Of a DNA stretch of 38,070 nucleotides, positions 23,032-31,600 are shown one piece after another. A program made the translations under genes and the position numbers. Below the pieces are notes generated by a model. It was not told the origin of the DNA, made no database searches, and worked only from the letters and a program-made list of their open reading frames with translations. Position 1 is the stretch's first letter; the number at the start of each line of letters is the position of its first letter. Origin of the DNA: Planctomycetia bacterium (lineage in GTDB: Bacteria > Planctomycetota > Planctomycetia > Planctomycetales > Planctomycetaceae); assembly GCA_026400935.1 (NCBI GenBank), contig JAPLNX010000124.1, positions 1 to 38,070 of the forward strand, written 5' to 3'.

Positions 23032-23901
23032 TTAGCGTTGATGGCTGATAGGTTGGATTGAATTCAGCGAGGAAACATACGTGAGATACCGCGGTCGAGC
23101 ATGCGGCAGTGCTTCATCCATACGAGTGCTCAGTGTTTGCGGATGCGGGTTGTCACGCAATTCTTGAAGGTAGTCCAGCAGGATCTGTTTTGAATCGTCG
23201 GAGCCATGCAACAGGAAATGGACCCAGGACCAAGACTCTTGATAGTCCGCTCGCTGCATCTGAGCCACCTCTTGCAACGACTCCAAACGTTCAAGATCCG
23301 GTTGCCAGCCGTTTGAGATCGCCGTGCTAAGTTGACGCGGATAATCACGGTGCATCGCGTTTGGGGTTAGTCGAGGAACTTCAAAATATTCGGCGAGTCC
23401 TTCGTCCAACCATAGCGGCACTTCTTTCAACTGTGCATGCAGCAAGCCGTGAGTGAATTCGTGCCTCAAGTCTTCTTGGATGCTCGCGCCCCAAAACGTG
23501 TAGACCGCGAGTTCCTTCGGTGTCCCAACGAAGTACGCTCGGCGCGGTGGTAAGCCGGGATATGCGGAATTGAGATATTGCTGATAGCGCGTCTTGTCGC
23601 CAAAGACATAAACGACGACATCGCGACCTTCCAGTGGTAGTTGCAACTCTTTGGCGACATCCTGACGAAGCTGAATCAGGTCTTGAATGAGTTCGTGATC
23701 TTTCTTCAGTTCAATATCGCTAATGACCTGGAGTTGCTCCGATCGGACTGAGTGCTTCACCGGTAGACGAGCCACTTCTGGTCGCGCCGTGCGGCATCCG
23801 CCGATTATCAACAACAACGCGACGACAGCGAAAAGACTCCGAGTCAGCGATTTTCGCAGAGTTTCATCCGTGCGACTGAGGTGACGGAAGCTCGTCATCA
23901 T
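23032..23901 (-). CDS. Lipoprotein with zinc-metallopeptidase-like (DUF1570-type) domain
   Basis: 289 residues. A type II signal with lipobox IIGGC (Cys36) predicts membrane anchoring. The conserved core has HEFTH (147-151) in LRHEFTHGLLHAQLKEVPLWLDEGLAEYF. The HExxH motif plus the downstream Glu167 in the DEGLAEYF helix gives a gluzincin-type zinc site. Domains of this type (DUF1570) are common in planctomycete surface proteins; the substrate is unknown. The start codon overlaps the upstream gene's stop as TAATG, indicating translational coupling (a second ATG follows immediately and could also be used). It is convergent with tig across a shared terminator. Confidence 0.82.
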   Translation of the reverse strand: MMTSFRHLSRTDETLRKSLTRSLFAVVALLLIIGGCRTARPEVARLPVKHSVRSEQLQVISDIELKKDHELIQDLIQLRQDVAKELQLPLEGRDVVVYVFGDKTRYQQYLNSAYPGLPPRRAYFVGTPKELAVYTFWGASIQEDLRHEFTHGLLHAQLKEVPLWLDEGLAEYFEVPRLTPNAMHRDYPRQLSTAISNGWQPDLERLESLQEVAQMQRADYQESWSWVHFLLHGSDDSKQILLDYLQELRDNPHPQTLSTRMDEALPHARPRYLTYVSSLNSIQPISHQR

Positions 23902-24266
23902 TACTGCCGTTCGACTGAGAAAGGCACATCGAAGGTTGTGTCGTCAGGCTTCCGGTCGTCTTGAGTTTCGCTGCTTTTCTCACCAAAGATCTTGTCTTTC
24001 CAGCGTGCCGTCACTGACTTGCGAACTAAATCAGCTCGACCATTGAGAACAAGCGCTTTCACAAGCTCCGGATGTTTCGTCCATTCGGCCGTGGTCCATT
24101 CGCGCACGTCGACGTAGGCATCGATCAGCGCGGCAGAGGGCTTGGGAATGAAGACCATTCCGTAGATTCCGTCATCCTTGGTGCGGATGACGTGAAACTT
24201 GAACGCCATGAACATCGCCGCTGCTCCCAGCAGCGCGCCAAACACCATCGCAAACAGCCGTCGCAT
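23901..24266 (-). CDS. Small membrane-anchored protein of unknown function
   Basis: 121 residues from the ATG at 24266, supported by GAGAGGGAA upstream. The longer frame to 24356 lacks a site and adds non-helical residues. One N-terminal membrane helix (MRRLFAMVFGALLGAAAMFMAF) is followed by a ~95-residue soluble part (KFHVIRTKDDGIYGMVFIPKP...) with a charged C-terminus. I do not recognise the family. It is translationally coupled to the lipoprotein peptidase gene (TAATG overlap), so the two products probably act together at the cell envelope. Confidence 0.75.
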   Translation of the reverse strand: MRRLFAMVFGALLGAAAMFMAFKFHVIRTKDDGIYGMVFIPKPSAALIDAYVDVREWTTAEWTKHPELVKALVLNGRADLVRKSVTARWKDKIFGEKSSETQDDRKPDDTTFDVPFSVERQ

Positions 24267-24453
24267 GAGTTCCCTCTCTTCACTGGCGACCGGGTACCCC
24301 GGAAGGGGCGGGAATGTCCCAAAATCCCTGTTTTGCCACAAGATGAGGACGAGCATTCCCAGAAAGATGAATCCGAGTAATGGCAGAATGCAGCGGCGTT
24401 CCCTTGCCTGTCAGACGTCGGCTTGAAACGATGCTGCGATGCAGATTTGAAAT

Positions 24454-24480
24454 CTCAAATTTCAGTTTTTGAAATTTGAG
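24454..24480. repeat. AT-rich hairpin upstream of the ThuA-like gene
   Basis: CTCAAATTTCA (24454-24464) pairs perfectly with TGAAATTTGAG (24470-24480) over a GTTTT loop, 31 bases before the GTG start at 24512. Further TTTGAAAT/CTGAAATT copies flank it. It could be an operator, a leader hairpin or a dispersed repeat. Confidence 0.55.
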
Positions 24481-24511
24481 TTCTGAAATTCACCACTCGA
24501 AAGGTTGACTC

Positions 24512-25549
24512 GTGAAAATACGACTGGCTCCGTGGCTGATGATTATCGGTTTTGGGTTCGGATTGATCGCTTCGACAGCAAACGCCGCTGATCCGTGGCT
24601 GGTCTTTGACGGAGGCGATGGTCCTGGCAAAGGAAAGCACATCGTCCTCATCAGCGGCGATGACGAGTACCGTTCAGAAGAGGCGTTGCCGCAGTTGGCG
24701 AAGATTCTTTCCAAGCAGCACGGTTTCAAATGCACGGTGCTGTTTTCGATTGACCCAACGACCGGGTTCATCAAGCCGAACCATGATGACAAGTCACCCG
24801 ACCACACGCCGGGGATTGAGGCGTTGAAGACAGCCGATCTGGCGATACTCGGTCTGCGGTTCCGTAATCTGCCGAACGAGCAGATGCAGCACTTCGTTGA
24901 TTACATTGAATCGGGTAAGCCGGTGATTGGCCTGCGGACCTCAACACACTCATTCAACATCCCGAAAGAGAGCAAGTTCGCAAAGTACGGATGGACTTAT
25001 GGCGGTAAAGAGTACGAACAAGGCTTCGGTCGGCAGGTACTTGGTGAGACATGGATCAGTCATCACGGCCAACACGGCAAGCAGGGAACTCGCGGAATCG
25101 TGGCCTCAGGTCAAGAAACCCATCCGATTATGCGTGGCATCAAGACGGGAGACGTGTTTGGCACGACCGACGTTTACGGGGTGCGGCTACCGTTGCCAGG
25201 AGACAGCCAACCGCTTGTTCTTGGTCAGATCACCGAGACTTTGAAGGACGACAGCAAAGGGATCGAAGGGGACAAGAACAACCCAATGATGCCGGTTGCT
25301 TGGACCAAGTCCTACAAGAGCGAATCGGGCAAGACCGCTCGCGTCTTCACCACCACGATGGGTGCTTCCGAAGATCTTCAATGGGAGGGAACTCGCCGCA
25401 TGATCGTCAACGCTTGCTACTGGTGCGTGTCCTTGGAAGACAAGATCGCGGAGAAGTCGAAAGTCGATCTCGTTGGCGACTTCAAGCCAATGCACTTCGG
25501 TTTTGGTACGTTCCAGAAGGGTGTGAAGCCGGAAGATTACTTGAAGTAG
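24512..25549 (+). CDS. Secreted ThuA-like protein (class I glutamine amidotransferase-like fold)
   Basis: 345 residues starting at the GTG at 24512, with AAGG about 8 bases upstream. The signal peptide ends ANA-ADP near residue 25. The ThuA/trehalose-utilisation domain (~45-300) is recognisable from HIVLISGDDEYRSEEALPQLAKIL, ADLAILGLRFRNLPNEQMQHFVDYIESGKPVIGLRTSTHSF, HHGQHG, HPIMRGI and GRRMIVN-like ARVFTTTMG...RRMIVNACYWC. In planctomycetes such proteins are exported and often linked to carbohydrate use; the biochemical activity is not established. An AT-rich hairpin precedes it and the TCATTGG-type repeat block follows. Confidence 0.85.
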   Translation: MKIRLAPWLMIIGFGFGLIASTANAADPWLVFDGGDGPGKGKHIVLISGDDEYRSEEALPQLAKILSKQHGFKCTVLFSIDPTTGFIKPNHDDKSPDHTPGIEALKTADLAILGLRFRNLPNEQMQHFVDYIESGKPVIGLRTSTHSFNIPKESKFAKYGWTYGGKEYEQGFGRQVLGETWISHHGQHGKQGTRGIVASGQETHPIMRGIKTGDVFGTTDVYGVRLPLPGDSQPLVLGQITETLKDDSKGIEGDKNNPMMPVAWTKSYKSESGKTARVFTTTMGASEDLQWEGTRRMIVNACYWCVSLEDKIAEKSKVDLVGDFKPMHFGFGTFQKGVKPEDYLK

Positions 25550-25580
25550 ATGCGACCGAAGAAATATGTCGCTCACTTAG

Positions 25581-25700
25581 GTCATTGGTCATTGATCGTT
25601 GGTCATTGAACACTGGTCGTTAAGGGGGGACTTCTCGCTGACTGATTTTTCCAGGGATCAATACCCAATGTCCGATGATCAACAACCAATGACCAATCAG
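25581..25700. repeat. TCATTGG / CCAATGA inverted repeat block running into purE
   Basis: A left block of GGTCATTGATC/GTTGGTCATTG units (25580-25618) is mirrored by CCAATGTCCGATGATCAAC and AACCAATGACCAATCAG (25665-25700), so the RNA could fold into a long imperfect hairpin. The right arm contains the purE start codon and first ~11 codons. The same type of block is found at 6256-6366. Confidence 0.6.
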
Positions 25701-26183
25701 CCTTCTCCGCTCGTTGGCGTCATTATGGGAAGCAAGTCTGATTGGGAGACGATGCAACATGCCGACGCAACCTTGACGAAGTTTGGTGTGGCTCATGAAT
25801 GCCGAGTGGTCTCGGCCCATCGAACTCCCGATTGGATGGCCGAATACGCGAAGTCCTCCGAAGTTCGAGGGTTGCAAGTCATCATCGCTGGAGCTGGGGG
25901 GGCGGCCCACTTGCCGGGGATGGTGGCATCGCAGACGCTTTTGCCGGTGCTGGGCGTTCCGGTACAGAGCCAGGCGTTACAGGGGCTCGATTCGTTGTTA
26001 TCGATCGTGCAAATGCCGGGGGGGGTTCCTGTCGGTACGATGGCGATCGGCAAAGCGGGAGCGATCAATGCGGCGCTGCTGGCTATGCGAATCTTGGCAA
26101 CGACACGACCAGAACTTCGGGAGAAGCTGAAGGATTTCATGCAACAACAGACCGACAAAGTAATGCAGGAGACGTTACCGTGA
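25668..26183 (+). CDS. purE: N5-carboxyaminoimidazole ribonucleotide mutase
   Basis: 171 residues from the ATG at 25668. An in-frame ATG at 25689 is the alternative, and neither has a strong ribosome binding site. It is class I Pur[11 protein letters not shown] (phosphate loop and active site), [22 protein letters not shown] (nucleotide ring contacts), PVQS and [15 protein letters not shown] are all intact. It converts N5-CAIR to CAIR in purine synthesis. The first ~14 residues ([14 protein letters not shown]) lie before the conserved domain and are encoded by the TCATTGG-type repeat. The stop overlaps the purK start by 4 bases (GTGA), so the pair is translationally coupled. Confidence 0.95.
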   Translation: MSDDQQPMTNQPSPLVGVIMGSKSDWETMQHADATLTKFGVAHECRVVSAHRTPDWMAEYAKSSEVRGLQVIIAGAGGAAHLPGMVASQTLLPVLGVPVQSQALQGLDSLLSIVQMPGGVPVGTMAIGKAGAINAALLAMRILATTRPELREKLKDFMQQQTDKVMQETLP

Positions 26184-27334
26184 GCTTGGGCAATAAGGCG
26201 TCTTCACTGATTTTGCCCGGAGCAACTTTGGGAGTCCTTGGCAGTGGGCAACTCGGTCGCATGTTCGCGATCGCGGCGCGACGCATGGGATATCGAGTCC
26301 ACACATACTCGCCGGATACTGATTCGCCAACAGGTCAAGTTGCTGATCACGAAGTGGCCGCGAGCTACGACGATCTTGATGCCGTCGCTGAGTTCGCGAA
26401 GCAAGTATCCGTCGTCACCTTTGAGTTTGAAAATGTCCCGTCAGCAACAGCCGAATCGGCTGCGCGGTTCGCGCCAGTTCGCCCCGCCGGGCAAGTGCTG
26501 CATATCTCACAGCATCGGTTGCGTGAGAAGACGTATCTCCGTGAGCACGGCTTTCCGACAACGCCGTTTCGGGCGGTGCGCTCGTTGACCGAACTGGAAT
26601 CGGCTCTGCAAGAACTCGGAACGCCTGCGGTATTGAAGACCGCCGGCTGGGGTTACGACGGCAAAGGTCAAAAGAAGATCGGTTCGCTGAACGAAGCGGC
26701 TTCCGCTTGGGAATCACTCGGAACAAGCGAAGCGGTCCTTGAAGGCTTCGTGAATTTTCGGTTGGAAGTCTCGGTCATCGCGGCGCGGGGGTTGGATGGT
26801 TCGTTTGCGAGCTTCGGCCTGCTGGAGAACGCGCACTCGAATCACATTCTGGATGTGACGGTCGCCCCCGCTCGCGTTTCGCCCAAGGTTGCTGCTGAAG
26901 CCGAGCAGATTGCGCGTGGAGTTCTCGAAACACTCGATGTTGTCGGCGTGTTGTGCGTCGAAATGTTTCTGACGCCGGACGACAAGTTGTTGATCAACGA
27001 ACTCGCTCCGCGACCGCACAACTCCGGACATCTGACGTTTGATGCAAACGTGACGAGTCAGTTCGAGCAGCAAGTTCGCTCGATCTGCGGCCTACCTCTC
27101 GGCTCAACCGAACTACTCAAACCCGCCGCGATGATCAACTTGCTCGGCGATGCGTGGGCCAACGGCGAGCCGTGTTGGGCCGCCGCACTCGCATTACCAG
27201 AAGTGAAGCTGCATCTGTACGGCAAAGCGTCCGCTCGCCCCGGTCGCAAAATGGGACATCTCACAGCGATGGCGGATTCCGCCGATGAAGCCGAACGAAT
27301 CGTGCGAGAAGCGAGACGACGATTGAATCCGTAA
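26180..27334 (+). CDS. purK: N5-carboxyaminoimidazole ribonucleotide synthase
   Basis: 384 residues from the GTG at 26180, supported by AGGAG at 26167-26171 and the 4-base overlap with purE. It is an ATP-grasp enzyme that makes N5-CAIR from AIR, ATP and bicarbonate, the substrate of PurE. Seen motifs are [21 protein letters not shown] at the N-terminus, [22 protein letters not shown] (ATP-binding loop), and the PurK-specific [25 protein letters not shown] near the C-terminal third. The length is normal for the family. No other pur gene is in the window. Confidence 0.95.
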   Translation: MSLGNKASSLILPGATLGVLGSGQLGRMFAIAARRMGYRVHTYSPDTDSPTGQVADHEVAASYDDLDAVAEFAKQVSVVTFEFENVPSATAESAARFAPVRPAGQVLHISQHRLREKTYLREHGFPTTPFRAVRSLTELESALQELGTPAVLKTAGWGYDGKGQKKIGSLNEAASAWESLGTSEAVLEGFVNFRLEVSVIAARGLDGSFASFGLLENAHSNHILDVTVAPARVSPKVAAEAEQIARGVLETLDVVGVLCVEMFLTPDDKLLINELAPRPHNSGHLTFDANVTSQFEQQVRSICGLPLGSTELLKPAAMINLLGDAWANGEPCWAAALALPEVKLHLYGKASARPGRKMGHLTAMADSADEAERIVREARRRLNP

Positions 27335-27416
27335 ACAAGCGATGATCACCACCCCACCGAGACAAACTTGGGTGGGTTGGTTGAATGAGAACTCATTTCA
27401 CAGAAGGTTGAACACG

Positions 27417-27977
27417 ATGGATTACGCCAAGTTATTTGAGAGCGGACTGAGCTATCAAAATTTCCTTGCCAAATTCGGCACTCCGGAACAGCAACGCCGA
27501 TGGGAGGGAGTTCACGCCGACATCCGACTGACAGACGCTCAGAAGCAATTGCTAACTTCGTTCAAACGCAGGATGCCCGTGATCGTGTTGGCCGGTGCGT
27601 GGTGCGGCGACTGTATCAATCAATGCCCGATCTTCGACCACTTTGCATCGGCAACGAGTTGTCTGGATGTCCGTTTCTTCGATCGCGATGCCAGCCCGGA
27701 ATTGGCGACTGAACTTTCCATCTGTGGAGCGGCTCGCGTCCCGGCAGTGTTGTTTCTCAGCGAAGACTGGTTCCAGTGCGGGCAGTACGGAGACCGTACG
27801 CTCACCAAATATCGTGACATGACAATGGGACTCGACGGAGCCGCCTGCCCGACAGGCCTCGTTTCTCCCGGCCGATCATTGCTGGATTCCGTCACACAAG
27901 ACTGGCTCAATGAATTCGAGCGGATTCAACTTTTGCTCCGCACCTCGGGCCGTTTGCGGAAGTTGCACGGCGACTGA
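27417..27977 (+). CDS. Thioredoxin-fold protein with CGDC active site
   Basis: 186 residues from the ATG at 27417, with GAAGG upstream. An upstream in-frame start at 27342 would add 25 non-conserved residues. The redox centre is WCGDC (62-66) at the start of the expected helix, with the cis-proline loop ARVPA (Pro109). There is no signal peptide, so it is cytoplasmic. CGDC-type thioredoxin-like proteins are usually annotated 'thioredoxin family' and their partners are unknown. The gene lies 82 bases after purK on the same strand and may share its transcript. Confidence 0.8.
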   Translation: MDYAKLFESGLSYQNFLAKFGTPEQQRRWEGVHADIRLTDAQKQLLTSFKRRMPVIVLAGAWCGDCINQCPIFDHFASATSCLDVRFFDRDASPELATELSICGAARVPAVLFLSEDWFQCGQYGDRTLTKYRDMTMGLDGAACPTGLVSPGRSLLDSVTQDWLNEFERIQLLLRTSGRLRKLHGD

Positions 27978-28063
27978 TCTTGTTGAGACACGATGTGCCA
28001 GCGAGTGATTCGCACGTGGCCACTTGCCGGCGCGTCTTGCGATTTTCTTCACGAGCCGGGCTG

Positions 28064-28645
28064 CTAATTCGAGACTCGTCTCTGATGCGGCAGCCATTTC
28101 CTCAGCACACTCACAAACACGCCATCTCCCTTCGGCGACAACATCTCCAGTGGTGAGAACCCACGTAGCCAAGCCAGCCACAACGTCAGTGCAAAACAGC
28201 CCGCACCGATTGCTCGATTCGGCCAAGCGCTTAGTTCCCATTGGCCGGACCATGTCCATTGCCATGCGTTCGAGAACGGCAACAAGTACGGGACTGGCCA
28301 CTGATAATTGTCGATCCCGCGCGAACCGATCACGTCGCAGAGCAAGTGCAGATGAAACGTCAGGCAAGCGAGTAACGTGGTCTTCCAACTTCCCTTCGAT
28401 AGCCACGCCGCTCCCGCTGTGACCAGTGCCGCGAAACCGACGTTATGACACAGGATGTGGTGATAATCGTTGAACCACAGTAGCGGCTTATCCCAGTTGA
28501 TCGTCAGCCAGTTTTCAATCGGATAGCCAAAGCCGTCAATGTCAGGGATCACTCCCGCTAGTGTCACGATCGCACGGTCTCGCCGCGTCTTTGTCGATTC
28601 AGTAGCAATCACCCAACTGATGAGAAAGTGCGTAGGCGGGATCAT
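28064..28645 (-). CDS. YdjM-like membrane-bound metal-dependent hydrolase family protein
   Basis: 193 residues with several hydrophobic segments. The family's conserved polar residues are present: PPTHFLIS (His6), PDIDG (Asp35/Asp37), YHHILCHN (His62/63/67) and HLHLLCDVIGSRG (His98/100, Asp104). Together these form the putative metal site of the YdjM/LexA-regulated membrane hydrolase family (PF04307). The substrate is unknown; a phospholipase-C-like zinc site has been suggested for relatives. It lies downstream of the kinase gene on the same strand, only 49 bases from the kinase stop, but in a different direction of reading order (the kinase is upstream), so it may be on the kinase transcript's tail. 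Confidence 0.8.
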   Translation of the reverse strand: MIPPTHFLISWVIATESTKTRRDRAIVTLAGVIPDIDGFGYPIENWLTINWDKPLLWFNDYHHILCHNVGFAALVTAGAAWLSKGSWKTTLLACLTFHLHLLCDVIGSRGIDNYQWPVPYLLPFSNAWQWTWSGQWELSAWPNRAIGAGCFALTLWLAWLRGFSPLEMLSPKGDGVFVSVLRKWLPHQRRVSN

Positions 28646-28694
28646 GGTGTCTCACGACCTATTGAGGCGAAGTTTGGTAGGACGATGCGGTCAT

Positions 28695-31600
28695 TTATGG
28701 AGTAGTTTCGAGGAGTTTACGTCGCGAAGTTGACTGCATTGTTTGCGATCTCTTCCAGTCGATGTGACCGGTGCCCGATCCGTTTCCGTGTTGGAGTCCG
28801 TGTGCTTTGACAGTCACACGCAATCCGATCAAACCGTTGGCCGGCAAGTTGTGTACGTCAGCGGTTCCCCAGTGGATCGATTCTTCATTCGGCTCAAGCA
28901 ACCCCAGCGAGAGTAGCCTCTTACCAACCGCTTCGTTCAACTCAACAGGCAGCAGGCTTGCGTCGGAATGTCCACCACCACCACCAGCGGCCAGGGTCTC
29001 AATGCGCCATCTCCGGCTGCGGTGGCTATCGCTCGCTTCCTCGAAGATTCGCGTCCAGCGAAACTGACCTGTGACGGGTTTATCTTCAGGAGCCATCTGA
29101 TAAGCACAATGCGAGAGAACCGGCACGGTTTCATTGTCGCGTCGCGTCACGATTTCAAAGGTAACCACCTGACCGGCCGGAACAGTGAACTCCACACCGA
29201 TGCCATTCGTAATCGTGTCCAACGGTGGAAGTGCCGTCTGGCTAACGGAGGTTGTTGAGTTTGGAGAATAGTTGTGCCGAGACGAGAGCGTGAACATTCC
29301 GAAGCCGACAGCCCCGGCAACGAACATACCCCAGATGAAGTAATGCCAATTCATCGAGTGAGGTTTGCCCAATCGTCGTTGTTCCAGCCAGCGATAGACT
29401 GCGAGCGATGCCAAGCCGATCAAGGCGACAAAGTGCGTCATCGTGATGAACTCAAAGCCAACATGCTGGCCAGATTTGGAAGCTTCCAGAGTGAGCCATG
29501 CGGTCGGCTGCCCCACCTCAAACTTGGTGAGCGATCCGTCGGGCGTTTGAGTGTTCAAGCTGTGAAAGCTGAAGAACGCGATCAAGCAGACCACATAAAC
29601 GAGTATGCTGGCCGTCTGCAAAATAGCCACGAACCAGCGTTCTTGAAGCAACCACCTCACCAGCCAGCCCAGCAAATACGGAAGACTTTCCTGAGCAACA
29701 ACTGCCTCGGATGGTGCCGTGTCGGAAGTTTGCTCAACACGAAGCAACGAATCTGACTCCGTCCTTTCTTCTGCGAGTTTGTCGTGTCTCAAAATCGCAC
29801 GCCACACGGTGCGACCGGCGAAGAAGCAGGCCAGAATTCCAATCACCGCACTGGCGAGAGGCCCCGCCAAGCCAGCGTGCATGGCCACAAGGAGCATCCC
29901 AAGAGGCACAGCAACCAGTGCCGCGAGCATGAACATGGGAAAAACCAGCATGTTGGCGACCGCGAGACGCAGCCCGTAGAGCTTGCCATCTGAGCGTTTG
30001 ATTTGGTTGATGGCGAAGCCACTCAGAATTGCCGTGACGAATAGGGTCGCGAGAGAAAAAACAATGGAATCCCGAATCTCGTGACCGAAGGTGTGAATCG
30101 GCCCCTTCGTTGCGATCGGCTGTTCCAACGCCGTCGGAATCACCACCACGTCCACGACGGCGCAGAGGTCGAAGAGGGCAATGGGAGTTCCGATCGCAAC
30201 CAGGATTAAGCCGATGACCGCGAGACGGCTAAGACGAGGTTCGGCGTTGCCGCCTGCGGCATCGGGTGACGAGCGATTTCCAGCAATCACTTGCCACACC
30301 GCGCGGGAGACGAAGAAGCAGACGACCAACGCGACGAGCACACCAAATGCTCCTGCGGAGGTCACCGCAGCGGCATTGGGATGTGGTGCAATCGCGAAGA
30401 CGACTTGCGCGACGAGAGCAGCGATGAGGCCGCTCAGCACGAGCAGCGGAAAAAAGAGCACATCCGCCACCGCCAATGGCAGGCCGATGATTTTTCCACC
30501 GGAGCGTTTGATGTGCCTGATGGCGATCGCTCCGTAAATCGTCGTCCCGATCGGCGCTCCCGATCCGATGGCCAACAACGCTCCCATGAAGATCGAGAAC
30601 ACCAGCGGCGGTTCCGAGTGAATCACGTCGGTCGGCAGCGCGGCGCTGTTCCAGACTCGATTCAGTCCGATGAAGTACAGCGTCGGAATGACCGCCAACA
30701 ATCCAAAGATCGCCCACACCGCGCCGGCAATCGCGAAGCGGCTGAAGCGCGGCTCGTCCGCGCTGCTCGGAGTTTGCTGCGGAGGCTTGCTGAAGTCACG
30801 AAGTCTTCGCTGTTCGGCGGCCGCATCGAAAGCACGGCGAACATCGTCTCGAAAGAGCGTGACAACGACCCCCAAGGCGGCCGGCATGCCGAACCACAGG
30901 GGAATGACGACTGGCCACACGGGAATATTGCGAAGTTCCATGACCACGTTCAGAGCGCAGACCGCCGGAAAGAATAAGCCCACGATCACCGCGACCAGCA
31001 GCACGAACAGGCGTGCTCGCAGTCGTCGCAGCATCAGGCCAGCTACGGCGACAAACACAGAATAGATCGCGAGAGCGACCGACATGCCAATCAGATTTCC
31101 ACGGATCATCGAAGTGGTGAAGTGGTTCCCCGAACTCGCCGTCACTCCCAGCCAGATGGCCACTCCGCAGGCGGTCACGAAGGCAATTCCGGCAGCTAGA
31201 AGCAGGCAGTCGGCGGGAGCTTGAACCAGTTGTGCGTCCGTCGCCGCACCCTTCGAAGACAGAGGGCGTGCCTCACTCGCGGATTTGCCAACCATCCGCG
31301 AAGGAAGGCATGCCAGGAAGTGTTCCACGGATTTCGAAATCCCACCCGGCACATCGAGGTCGGTCATGGACAAATCAAATGCGACTTGGCCCTGGCTGCT
31401 GTGGGGAATTTCGGCAACTGCCTTCATGGTTTTGGTGTGCAGGGTCAAGTCCCAACCGTCCCAGTTGACGGATTCGATGTCGTCGAACGGGATGCTCACT
31501 TCCTTCAAACCCGATCGAAAAGCCGAGAACACGCTGCGCACCTCGAACTCCACAACGACTGCGTTTCTTCCGAGACGCAGCTTGCCATGCACTTCTCCGA

